Positions 16,866 through 23,957 of a stretch of DNA of 50,471 nucleotides are shown one piece after another; the first letter of the stretch is position 1; the number at the start of each line of letters is the position of its first letter. The notes below the pieces were generated by a model, which had not been told where the DNA came from, did no database searches, and saw nothing but the letters and a program-made list of their open reading frames with translations. The stretch comes from an uncultured Lachnospiraceae bacterium (GTDB lineage: Bacteria > Bacillota > Clostridia > Lachnospirales > Lachnospiraceae). The stretch spans positions 1 to 50,471 of the forward strand of contig CANBFE010000029.1 of NCBI GenBank assembly GCA_947367855.1, in the 5' to 3' direction. Both the position numbers and the translations under genes were made by a program.

Positions 16866-18360
16866 CCAATCCCTCCTTTTCTGCCACAGCATCCCCTGTT
16901 TCCTTTGTCCGGCCTACGATAAGTTCTGAGCCCGCTCCGGACTTTGTGACCTGCTCAATGGGAAGATTCCATTCCCTGGAAAGCAGTTCTGCGATATGGG
17001 GCATGCAGAATCCTCCCTGGCATCTGCCCATCTGGGCTCGGGTGCGCCTTTTGACGCCGTCCAGATCTCTGGCAGGGGGATTGGCACGGATGGCTGCAAG
17101 TATCTCTCCTTCCGTCACGGTCTCGCACCGACAGACTACTCTGCCGTAGGCTTTGTCCCGGCGGATGATTTGGTTTTTCTCCTCCAGGGAGGCCTGACGG
17201 AAGGCGTGGGCTGGTCTGCGGATGGGATTCCAGTCCTCCTTTTTCACCAGGGGAAGGCCCTGGGCGGCCAGCATTTCCACCAGCATTTCCGCTATGGCAG
17301 GGGCTGCGGTGAGGCCCGGGGACTCGATTCCGGCGGCGTTGACAAAGCCGGGCTTGGGGGAGGTGAGGATGAAATCCCCGGTGTCCCCCACGGCCCGAAG
17401 CCCGCAGAAGGAGGTGATGGTCTTGTGGAAGGGCAGGGAGGGAAGGTTTTCCCGGGCCAGGTTCCTGATCAGGTCAAGGCCTTCTGCGGTAACGGAGGTA
17501 TCTTCCCTGTCCTCCAGATCCCGGGAGGTTGGCCCCAGGAGCAGATTGCCGTCCACGGTGGGTGTGATCAGGATGCCCTTTCCCTTTTCCGTGGGCGTGC
17601 GGAAGAGGGTGTGGGATGTCAGGCTGCCGCAGCCCTTGTCCAGGAGCAGATATTCTCCCCGGCGGGGATGGATTCGGAAGGAAAAGTCTCCTGCCATCCG
17701 GGCAATCTCGTCTGCGTGTACACCTGCGGCATTTACCACATAGCGGGCCTGAATTTGCGACGGCTGCCCCGGAACGGCCTTTCCTGTGGAAGAGATCTCA
17801 AAAAAGCCATCCCTCTGCGCTATGGCCCCAACCCTGAAGCCGGTGAGAAGCACGGCGCCATTGTCCATGGCATTGCCTATGGCTGCAATGGTCAGTTCAT
17901 AAGGGCAGATGATGGCAGCGGTTGGAGCGTGGAGGGCACAGGTGACTTTTGCGGAAAGTTCCGGCTCCAAAAGTATGGCTTCCTCTCCCTCCAGGATACG
18001 CAGTCCCTTTACCCCGTTTTTGATTCCACGGGCGTAGAGCTTCCCGATGACGTCCCTGTCCCGGGGAGTGAAGCCTGTTACCAGAGAGCCGTTCCGGGCA
18101 TAGGGCACACCCAGTTCCCGGGCCAGGGATTCCATTTTTTCCGAGCCACGAACATTCAGCCTGGCCTTCAGAGTGCCGGACTGAGCGTCATATCCTGCGT
18201 GGACAATGCCGGAATTGGCCCGGCTTGCTCCCAGGGCCACATCGTTTCCCTGTTCCAGGATACAGATTTTGAGACGGTATGCAGCCAGTTCCCGGGCCAG
18301 CATGCCGCCGGTGACTCCTGCGCCTATTATTCCAATATCGTACATATTCAAACCTTTCAT
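16858..18360 (-). CDS. GlpA-like FAD-dependent dehydrogenase with C-terminal BFD-type [2Fe-2S] domain
   Basis: A 500-residue DAO-superfamily flavoprotein resembling the A subunit of anaerobic glycerol-3-phosphate dehydrogenase. The FAD motif GIIGAGVTGGMLAREL is at the start and RIHPRRGEYLLLDKG fits the substrate domain. The C-terminal BFD-like domain has the four cysteines CRCETVT and GRCQGGFC. The ATG at 18360 overlaps the stop of the Rrf2 gene as ATGA; an in-frame ATG at 18345 with AAAGG upstream is also possible. Glycerol kinase and the glycerol facilitator, frequent neighbours of this trio, are absent, so the substrate need not be glycerol-3-phosphate. Confidence 0.83.
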   Translation of the reverse strand: MKGLNMYDIGIIGAGVTGGMLARELAAYRLKICILEQGNDVALGASRANSGIVHAGYDAQSGTLKARLNVRGSEKMESLARELGVPYARNGSLVTGFTPRDRDVIGKLYARGIKNGVKGLRILEGEEAILLEPELSAKVTCALHAPTAAIICPYELTIAAIGNAMDNGAVLLTGFRVGAIAQRDGFFEISSTGKAVPGQPSQIQARYVVNAAGVHADEIARMAGDFSFRIHPRRGEYLLLDKGCGSLTSHTLFRTPTEKGKGILITPTVDGNLLLGPTSRDLEDREDTSVTAEGLDLIRNLARENLPSLPFHKTITSFCGLRAVGDTGDFILTSPKPGFVNAAGIESPGLTAAPAIAEMLVEMLAAQGLPLVKKEDWNPIRRPAHAFRQASLEEKNQIIRRDKAYGRVVCRCETVTEGEILAAIRANPPARDLDGVKRRTRAQMGRCQGGFCMPHIAELLSREWNLPIEQVTKSGAGSELIVGRTKETGDAVAEKEGLDD

Positions 18361-18830
18361 TGTGCTGAGGTTTCAGGTGCCTGATCAGGAACCTGTTCGG
18401 GAGAAGGGGAATCTGCCAGAGCCCGGGTCCGGCGGGCCAGATCGGCGATGGTCACTCCGTCGATTACCCGGCTGACCGCATCATAAAGGTCCTTCCAGAC
18501 TTCGCGGGTGACGCAGGCATCCCGGCGTCCGCATTCCCCGGAACTGTCTTCCAGGCAGGATACAGGCGCCAGGGAACCTTCCGTCAGGCGCAGAATCATG
18601 CCAACGGTGTACTCCTCCGGCGGCCTGGACAGCCGGTAGCCGCCCTGGGCTCCACGGGAGCTTTTTACATATCCCGCCTTGTTCAGCATGGAGATGATCT
18701 GTTCCAGATATTTTTCGGAGATGCCCTGTCTGGCGGCAATGTCCTTTACCTTAATGCACTGGCCTGTATTGTGCAGTGCCAGGTCAAGCATAACTCTTGT
18801 GGCATACCTGCCTTTTGTGGATATTTTCAT
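18357..18830 (-). CDS. Rrf2 family transcriptional regulator, probable Fe-S sensor
   Basis: A 157-residue regulator starting MKISTKGRYATRVMLDLA, the standard Rrf2/IscR opening, with a winged helix in which GISEKYLEQIISMLNKAGY is the recognition region. Three cysteines in SCLEDSSGECGRRDAC give C-x7-C-x5-C, close to the C-x5-C-x5-C of IscR, so it may bind a [2Fe-2S] cluster and sense iron or redox state (inference). It is translationally coupled to the GlpA-like gene that follows, which is unusual placement and suggests it controls this flavoprotein cluster. The C-terminal tail after about residue 140 is Pro/Glu-rich and unstructured. Confidence 0.88.
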   Translation of the reverse strand: MKISTKGRYATRVMLDLALHNTGQCIKVKDIAARQGISEKYLEQIISMLNKAGYVKSSRGAQGGYRLSRPPEEYTVGMILRLTEGSLAPVSCLEDSSGECGRRDACVTREVWKDLYDAVSRVIDGVTIADLARRTRALADSPSPEQVPDQAPETSAQ

Positions 18831-18908
18831 GGAAACCGCCCTTTCCTACTATATGGATGGGAATATTGTGAATTTATCTTACTACCGGAAGAGGCTTCTG
18901 TCAAGATT

Positions 18909-20051
18909 TTATGTGCTCGGGCCGCGATAGATACACAGGGCATTGTCCAGGGTCAGGGTGTCCATCCATTCCCTTCCGCCGGAACCTTTGCGGAAGAGCT
19001 GCAGATTGCCTATGCCTGCAGATCCTGCCAGAAGGGGGATTCTGGACCTTTTTCCCTCGGGGGATTCGTACTGCAGGGCCAGCATTTCCGCTTTTGTGCA
19101 GCTGCCGGAGATTTTTACCACGGCGGATTTATCCTGCGCAAGGATATGCCAGACAAAGCGTTTTCCGGTCTCTTTTGTCTCCCATCTGCATCGGGTGAAT
19201 TCGAAATCCTCCCCCATGTAGGTCAGCTGCAGCATCAGCTTTTTCCGCAGGGGAAATCCCAGAAATCTGGGGCTGAAAGCGCTCACTGCCAGAGCGGAAT
19301 GCCGCAGCTCCTGCCCGGCGCGCTGACTGGCCAGTTTCCCGCAGGCAAACTGGAACCAGGGTCTGTTGAAGCTGCGGCCCCAGTGCTTGTCCGCATAGCC
19401 GTAACTGGTTTCAGGGAGCACCTCATAGGGTACGCCGTCCAGAGACACTGTGCCCTGGAAAAAGCTGCGGATTCCCTCCCCGTGCCAGTAGCTGTCCTGG
19501 GTCAGCAGACTTCGGAGGAGTCCCTTACACCGCTTTTCTGTGTGGCATGTAACGGATTTCCGTATTTCCAGATTCCATTCCATCAAGCCGCTGTCCGACA
19601 TATAGGAACGGCATCTTGCTTCCCCGGGGGTCACCTCCACAAGGCCGGTAAGTTTATCCTCGCTGTAGAGGCAGTCGCCTGACTGATAATGTCCGTCCGG
19701 ACTGCCGTTCAGCTGCATGACCAGAGGACTTCCCGTGGCCTGGAGGGCGGAAATGGGGTAAAAGGCATGAAGCTGCCTGCTGCCGTTTCCCTGGGCATCG
19801 GGGAAAACGCCGGCCTTTACCATTACATAGGAAGGCTTCCTGCCCTGTTTTCTGTTACGGGGATGCTGCCCCAGAACCGGCCTGTTTTCTCCCAGGGCCG
19901 GGTTTATGATAAAAAATTCTATGAAAAAAGAACGGATTTCCCCTGTTTCCGGCTGTGTCCCGGAAAAGGAATGCCACCAGCGCATATAGCCTTTTTTGGC
20001 CAGGGAACCCCGCAGCATATATGAATTTCTTGCCAGATCGGATTGATTCAT
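18909..20051 (-). CDS. Tocopherol cyclase-like family protein
   Basis: A 380-residue soluble protein whose motifs GYMRWWHSFSG near the N-terminus and TSYGYADKHWGRSFNRPWFQF in two pieces mid-protein match the tocopherol cyclase-like family (PF14249), a two-lipocalin-like fold. Plant and cyanobacterial members close the chromanol ring of vitamin E; an anaerobic Firmicute makes no tocopherol, so the name is structural only and the substrate is unknown, perhaps a lipid. No signal peptide is seen. The likely promoter uses a palindromic repeat just upstream. The Rrf2 gene follows on the same strand after 78 bases without a clear terminator, so the cyclase-like gene may head that cluster. Confidence 0.75.
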   Translation of the reverse strand: MNQSDLARNSYMLRGSLAKKGYMRWWHSFSGTQPETGEIRSFFIEFFIINPALGENRPVLGQHPRNRKQGRKPSYVMVKAGVFPDAQGNGSRQLHAFYPISALQATGSPLVMQLNGSPDGHYQSGDCLYSEDKLTGLVEVTPGEARCRSYMSDSGLMEWNLEIRKSVTCHTEKRCKGLLRSLLTQDSYWHGEGIRSFFQGTVSLDGVPYEVLPETSYGYADKHWGRSFNRPWFQFACGKLASQRAGQELRHSALAVSAFSPRFLGFPLRKKLMLQLTYMGEDFEFTRCRWETKETGKRFVWHILAQDKSAVVKISGSCTKAEMLALQYESPEGKRSRIPLLAGSAGIGNLQLFRKGSGGREWMDTLTLDNALCIYRGPST

Positions 20052-20123
20052 GCAATTATCCCGCTTTTCTTTTGAAGCTTAAACTGTAGATTCACAACTC
20101 CATATTTGGTAGGAAATACCGTT

Positions 20124-20152
20124 ATTATAATACCATGTGCGCAGAAAATCAA
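20124..20152 (-). promoter_or_regulatory. Promoter of the tocopherol cyclase-like gene
   Basis: On the minus strand TTGATT (20147-20152) and TATAAT (20124-20129) are separated by exactly 17 bases. The -35 lies inside repeat copy 1 and the -10 just outside it. The leader would be about 66 bases. Confidence 0.65.
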
Positions 20153-20196
20153 GCGTCTGCGGAGCAGACATTTGATTTTCAAGCCATGGGACCCGG
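20130..20196. repeat. 67-base palindromic repeat, copy 1
   Basis: The unit runs from ATACCATGTGCGC to GGGACCCGG. Its core forms a long hairpin: GAAAATCAA pairs with TTGATTTTC and inside it GTCTGC pairs with GCAGAC around GGA. It differs from copy 2 at one base (CATGGGA against CATAGGA). Confidence 0.9.
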
Positions 20197-20202
20197 TATA
20201 AT

Positions 20203-20260
20203 GCATCGCAACGCGATGTGAAGACAGCGTCAGCTGGCTGGAATTCTGCGTCAGCAGAAT
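20203..20260. repeat. Two small hairpins between the repeat copies
   Basis: CATCGC-AAC-GCGATG (20204-20218) and ATTCTGC-GTCA-GCAGAAT (20243-20260) lie between the 67-base units, with a weaker AGC/GCT pairing between them. Together with the two units they give at least four adjacent stem-loops. Confidence 0.75.
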
Positions 20261-20264
20261 CATT

Positions 20265-20331
20265 ATACCATGTGCGCAGAAAATCAAGCGTCTGCGGAGC
20301 AGACATTTGATTTTCAAGCCATAGGACCCGG
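20265..20331. repeat. 67-base palindromic repeat, copy 2
   Basis: Direct copy of the unit at 20130-20196, 135 bases further on, with one substitution. On the minus strand its TTGATT is only 14 bases from the TATAAT at 20262-20267, because three bases present beside copy 1 are absent here. TGGTATAAT still gives an extended -10. Confidence 0.9.
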
Positions 20332-20390
20332 GAGCAGGGGTTTTGGCATAATTTACAAAGGTTGTTTTTAAAAATTATTGAAAATGACAA

Positions 20391-20419
20391 TTTACAAAAT
20401 CAGGAAGATAGTGTATGAT
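20391..20419 (+). promoter_or_regulatory. Promoter of the HPr-like gene
   Basis: TTTACA (20391-20396) and TATGAT (20414-20419) are separated by 17 bases, giving a leader of about 57 bases before the ATG at 20483. Confidence 0.7.
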
Positions 20420-20482
20420 TCCGAATTGGAAAAAAGAATAAATCGGAGTGATTTCCGAGGAAAGGTAGACAGGGTGGCTTTT

Positions 20483-20722
20483 ATGCAGCAGGTATTTGTG
20501 AAGTTTAGTAATGCGGACCAGGTAAGAAATTTTGTAAATGCAGTAAGCACAGTGGAAGCGAAATTCGAACTCGGCTCAGGCAGGCGTGTCGTGGATGCCA
20601 AGTCCATTTTAGGCGTTTTTGCGTTGGATTTGGCGCGGCCCCAAAGACTGGTATGTGATTCTGACGATTCAGCTATGCTGGACAAAATCAGCCCTTATCT
20701 GCTCCAGGAAAAAGTGTGCTGA
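20483..20722 (+). CDS. HPr/Crh-like protein lacking the phosphocarrier histidine
   Basis: A 79-residue HPr-fold protein. In HPr, His15 carries phosphate for the PTS and Ser46 is phosphorylated by HPr kinase for catabolite repression. Here the Ser46 region is kept (DAKSILGVFALDL, Ser41), but the His15 loop is replaced by NADQVRNFV, with Gln where Bacillus Crh also has Gln15. It should therefore not pass phosphate to sugars but could be a regulatory partner of CcpA-type proteins (inference). The ATG at 20483 follows AGGGTGG by 6 bases; an in-frame start 35 codons upstream would begin at the promoter. A terminator follows. The amylosucrase-like gene lies 75 bases on. Confidence 0.78.
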   Translation: MQQVFVKFSNADQVRNFVNAVSTVEAKFELGSGRRVVDAKSILGVFALDLARPQRLVCDSDDSAMLDKISPYLLQEKVC

Positions 20723-20727
20723 ATCCT

Positions 20728-20769
20728 GACGGCCCTTTTGCAATGCCTGCAGAAGGGCTGTCTTTTTTT
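20728..20769 (+). terminator. Intrinsic terminator after the HPr-like gene
   Basis: GACGGCCCTT and AAGGGCTGTC, extended by TGCA/TGCA pairing, form a stem around ATGCC, followed by TCTTTTTTT. It lies six bases after the stop. Transcription of the amylosucrase-like gene must read through it or start after it. Confidence 0.85.
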
Positions 20770-20796
20770 CATTATAATTACAGGAGGGAAACGGAT

Positions 20797-22644
20797 ATGA
20801 AACAGGAAAAGAAAGATGAAGTATTTCAGCAGCGTCTGAAAGAGCGGCATGACGAGCTGCGCTGGCTCTATATGGAACTGTATGGAAACGATTCCATGTT
20901 TGCCGAACTGTTTGAAAACATGAGAAATTATTATCTGGAGCGGAAGGATGAACTGAAAAGTCTGGACCGGGACAGGGAGGCGGACCCGGGATGGTACAGA
21001 CGCAACGATATGCTTGGGATGATGCTGTATATTGATAATTTTGCCGGAAACATGAAGGGCGTCCGGGAAAGGCTGGACTATCTGGAAAAGTGCAATGTGA
21101 ATTATATTCACCTCATGCCGTTTCTGGAGACACCTGAGGGACGCTCCGACGGCGGATATGCGGTGTCGGATTTCCGGAAAGTGCAGGAGAAGCTGGGGAG
21201 CATGGAGGATCTGGAGAATCTGACGGCGGCCTGCCACGGCAGGGGCATCAATGTATGCATGGATTTTGTGATGAACCATACCTCGGAAGATCATGAGTGG
21301 GCCAGGCGGGCCAGACAGGGTGAGGGAGAATACATGAGCCGGTACTTTTTCTTTGAAAATGCCTACCTGCCCTCCCTGTATGAGAAGACGGTTCCCCAGG
21401 TATTTCCAACCACTGCCCCTGGCAATTTCACCTGGCTGCCGGATGCCGGACACTTTGTGATGACCAGCTTTTATCCCTATCAGTGGGATCTGAATTATAA
21501 AAATCCCCGGGTCTTCAATGAGATGATGTATAATTTCCTCTATCTGGCCAACCGGGGAATCGATATCATCCGCATCGACGCTGTGCCTTATATATGGAAG
21601 GAACTGAATACCCAGTGCCGGAATCTGCCCCAGGTACATACCATTGTGCGCATGATGCGGATTCTGACGGAGATCGTCTGCCCGGGCGTTCTTCTGCTGG
21701 GAGAGGTTGTGATGGAGCCGGAGAAGGTTGTGCCTTATTTTGGCACGGTGGAAAAGCCGGAGTGCCACATGCTGTACAATGTGACCACAATGGCCACCAC
21801 CTGGCATACCGTAGCTACAAGGGATGTAAAACTGTTAAAAAAGCAGCTTGATATCGTCAATTCTCTGCCCAGGGACTATGTGTTCCTGAATTACCTGCGC
21901 TGTCATGATGACATCGGCTGGGGGTTGGATTTTGCCTCCCTGGCAGCGGACGGCATGGAGGAACGCGCCCACAAAAAATATTTAAACGACTATTTCCAGG
22001 GCTATGCAGGGGCAGGCAACAGCCGCGGGGAGCTCTATAATGCGGACCCCGTTACCGGGGATGCCAGATTCTGCGGAACCACGGCTTCCATGTGCGGCAT
22101 TGAAAAAGCGGCTGCGGAGCAGGACCCCCAGGCCATGGAGAGGGCTATCCGCCTGGATGTGATGCTTCACGCCTACATGTTTATGCAGTCCGGCATTCCC
22201 GTACTGTACAGCGGGGATGAGATCGGACAGCTGAATGATTACGGATACAGGGAGGATCCCCTGAAAGCGGCGGATTCCAGATATATCCACAGAGGCGCCA
22301 TGAACTGGGAGCTTGCGGAGCGGAGCGCGGACAAAGATACCCCGGAGGGGAAAATTTCCGGATGGCTGGGACGGCTGGAGCAGATCAGGAAGCGGGAGAA
22401 GGCATTTGTGTCCGGGGCGGATACCTGGACAGTGGATGCCTGGGACCCTTCCGTGCTGTGTATCGGAAGGTATTTTGAGGGGGAGAAAATACTGGGGCTG
22501 TTCAATTTCAGCGAAAGTGACAGAACTGCCTGGATCAATGAGACAGACGGGGAGTATGTGGACCTGATTTCAGGGGAGGAACGTATGGCAGGCGCTGTGG
22601 ATATCCCGGCCTACGGATTTTTCTATCTGAAGAAAAAAAGCTGA
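20797..22644 (+). CDS. Amylosucrase-like alpha-glucan enzyme (GH13)
   Basis: A cytoplasmic GH13 protein of 615 residues. It has the amylosucrase-type layout: a helical N-terminal domain, then a (beta/alpha)8 barrel with FVMNHTS, the nucleophile Asp261 in IIRIDAVPYIWK, the acid/base Glu303 in LLGEVV, and the transition-state aspartate in CHDDIGWGL. WDLNYKNPRVFNEM, YNVTTMATTWHTVATRDV and SGIPVLYSGDEIGQLNDYGY also match the amylosucrase subfamily. Amylosucrase builds alpha-1,4-glucan from sucrose and releases fructose; hydrolysis of sucrose or related glucosides is an alternative. The ATG at 20797 follows CAGGAGGG. No dedicated promoter is clear, so expression may depend on read-through from the HPr-like gene. 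Confidence 0.78.
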   Translation: MKQEKKDEVFQQRLKERHDELRWLYMELYGNDSMFAELFENMRNYYLERKDELKSLDRDREADPGWYRRNDMLGMMLYIDNFAGNMKGVRERLDYLEKCNVNYIHLMPFLETPEGRSDGGYAVSDFRKVQEKLGSMEDLENLTAACHGRGINVCMDFVMNHTSEDHEWARRARQGEGEYMSRYFFFENAYLPSLYEKTVPQVFPTTAPGNFTWLPDAGHFVMTSFYPYQWDLNYKNPRVFNEMMYNFLYLANRGIDIIRIDAVPYIWKELNTQCRNLPQVHTIVRMMRILTEIVCPGVLLLGEVVMEPEKVVPYFGTVEKPECHMLYNVTTMATTWHTVATRDVKLLKKQLDIVNSLPRDYVFLNYLRCHDDIGWGLDFASLAADGMEERAHKKYLNDYFQGYAGAGNSRGELYNADPVTGDARFCGTTASMCGIEKAAAEQDPQAMERAIRLDVMLHAYMFMQSGIPVLYSGDEIGQLNDYGYREDPLKAADSRYIHRGAMNWELAERSADKDTPEGKISGWLGRLEQIRKREKAFVSGADTWTVDAWDPSVLCIGRYFEGEKILGLFNFSESDRTAWINETDGEYVDLISGEERMAGAVDIPAYGFFYLKKKS

Positions 22645-22673
22645 AGAAAAGGCACACTGTCCGTTTTTCGATG

Positions 22674-22703
22674 TTGCGGTATTTCCGTCGTCCGTGGTAT
22701 AAT
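22674..22703 (+). promoter_or_regulatory. Promoter of the small ORF and yitT
   Basis: TTGCGG (22674-22679), 18 bases, then TATAAT (22698-22703) with an extended -10 (TGGTATAAT). It gives a leader of about 70 bases before the small ORF. Confidence 0.75.
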
Positions 22704-22780
22704 ATTGTTAAGACCCTGCTGCCAGGGGCGTTTTCGCCGGGACGGCATTCGGGGAAATTGTGCAGGGGGAGGTGAGAGTC

Positions 22781-22879
22781 ATGATTGATATTGCGTTTTA
22801 TGCACTGGCTGCAGTGGCAATTATCGGAGCCATCATCAAGATCGTAAAGTCCAAAAAAGACAATGGCGAGGGAAAGTAA
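22781..22879 (+). CDS. Small single-span membrane protein, 32 residues
   Basis: A very short ORF beginning MIDIAFYALAAVAIIGAII and ending in a basic/acidic tail IVKSKKDNGEGK. One hydrophobic helix followed by positive charges would place the C-terminus in the cytoplasm. Support for it being real: a strong GGGGGAGGTGA site at correct distance, an extended -10 promoter just upstream, and a neat fit between that promoter and yitT (35 bases to the next start). I do not recognise a family. Its role is unknown; a small regulator or partner of the YitT membrane protein is only a guess. Confidence 0.65.
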   Translation: MIDIAFYALAAVAIIGAIIKIVKSKKDNGEGK

Positions 22880-22914
22880 GAACAGGAATAATTCAGGGAC
22901 TGGGATTGTAAAAA

Positions 22915-23784
22915 ATGGAAGATAAACTGCAAATGAACTGGTCGGCGCGGTCCATAGGCGCCATATTTTTGGGAAATATACTATATGCACTGACATTGAA
23001 GCTGTTTTTGATTCCGGCGAATCTGGCCAGCGGAGGCGCCACGGGAATCGCGCTGGCCATATACAATATCACAGGTCTGCCGGTTTCGGGGGTTCTGCTT
23101 GCGGTGAACGTGGGGATGCTGATTCTGGGCCTGTTTCTGTTGGGAAAGGCCTTTGTGGTGACCACCCTGCTGAGCACCTTTCTGATGCCCGGAGCTCTGG
23201 AGGTAATGGACAGGGTTCTTGGCGAATTTATTCTGACGCAGGATCTGCTGCTGTGCACCCTGTTTGCAGGGCTGGGTGTGGGGATTTCCCTGGGGATCGT
23301 GATCCGCACCGGCGCTTCCACCGGAGGGATGGACATTCCTCCGCTGATCCTGTTCAAGTATTTCCGGATTCCGGTGTCGGTGAGCCTCTATGCCTTTGAC
23401 GTGACCATACTGTTGGTACAGGCGCCGCTGCACAGCGCGGAAAATATTTTATACAGCATTCTCTTTGTGATGGTATCTTCCATTGCCCTGGACAAAATGC
23501 TGATGATCGGCACTACCCAGACAGAGGTGAAGATCATCAGCAACCAGTCCGAAGCCATACGGGAGGCCATTCTCAGGCAGCTTGACCGGGGAGTGACGCT
23601 TCTGGAGGCGGAAGGGGGCTATCTTCATGACAGAACCCAGGTGATCTTCAGCGTGATCTCCAACAGGGAACTGTTCAAACTGGAAAAGCTTGTGCATGGC
23701 ATCGATCCCAACAGTTTTATGGTGATCACCAGGGTCAGCGAGGTAAAGGGAAGGGGATTTTCCCTGGATAAGCATGCTCTTTAA
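22915..23784 (+). CDS. YitT family membrane protein
   Basis: A 289-residue protein with five to six membrane segments followed by a soluble C-terminal DUF2179 domain. The N-terminal pattern LKLFLIPANLASGGATGIAL and the later IRTGASTGGMDIPPLIL are hallmarks of YitT/UPF0750 proteins. DUF2179 (ISNQSEAIREAIL to the end) has an ACT-like fold that may bind a ligand. The ribosome site is weak (GGGA), so translation may lean on the small ORF upstream. The operon ends at a clear terminator. Function of the family is not established; transport is presumed. Confidence 0.87.
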   Translation: MEDKLQMNWSARSIGAIFLGNILYALTLKLFLIPANLASGGATGIALAIYNITGLPVSGVLLAVNVGMLILGLFLLGKAFVVTTLLSTFLMPGALEVMDRVLGEFILTQDLLLCTLFAGLGVGISLGIVIRTGASTGGMDIPPLILFKYFRIPVSVSLYAFDVTILLVQAPLHSAENILYSILFVMVSSIALDKMLMIGTTQTEVKIISNQSEAIREAILRQLDRGVTLLEAEGGYLHDRTQVIFSVISNRELFKLEKLVHGIDPNSFMVITRVSEVKGRGFSLDKHAL

Positions 23785-23795
23785 ATAAGGGACTG

Positions 23796-23819
23796 AAAAG
23801 GCGCTCAGGCGCCTTTTTT
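23796..23819 (+). terminator. Intrinsic terminator after yitT
   Basis: AAAAGGCGC and GGCGCCTTTTTT around a short TCA loop, 12 bases after the stop. It can work in both directions because of the A-tract on the left. Confidence 0.88.
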
Positions 23820-23869
23820 CGTTAAAGTAAATATTCTCTAAAGATTTGTTAAAGATATGAAAAAACATA

Positions 23870-23898
23870 TTGAGACGGCATAATTTTTTTGATATAGT
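23870..23898 (+). promoter_or_regulatory. Promoter of the PAP2-flippase pair
   Basis: TTGAGA (23870-23875), 17 bases, TATAGT (23893-23898). The GTG start is 59 bases downstream of the -10 box. Confidence 0.75.
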
Positions 23899-23957
23899 CA
23901 TATTCGGAGTCCGGAGGGAATCCGGGGATGACAGAAGAGATATGACAGGAGGAAATC

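Larger units (their letters stand above)
20052..20482. other. Gene-free stretch holding a structured repeat and two outward promoters
   Basis: These 431 bases separate the divergent cyclase-like and HPr-like genes. They contain two copies of a 67-base palindromic unit, two further hairpins between them, the minus-strand promoter of the cyclase-like gene and the plus-strand promoter of the HPr-like gene. No conserved ORF is seen; short minus-strand frames there only translate the repeat. Confidence 0.8.

Noticed and set aside
15738..18384. Long open frames on the plus strand opposite the flavoprotein genes
   Set aside because: They have no ribosome sites, no recognisable domains, and are the mirror of well-supported minus-strand coding sequence in GC-rich codons.
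20048..20317. Small minus-strand ORF with a repeated peptide
   Set aside because: The repeated peptide is only the translation of the DNA repeat and there is no ribosome site.
20130..20331. Possible CRISPR array
   Set aside because: Only two copies, 67 bases long and internally palindromic, separated by a single structured spacer, and no cas genes nearby.
20773..20778. TATAAT before the amylosucrase-like gene
   Set aside because: Only 24 bases from the ATG and directly after the T-run of a terminator; the leader would lose the ribosome site or nearly so.
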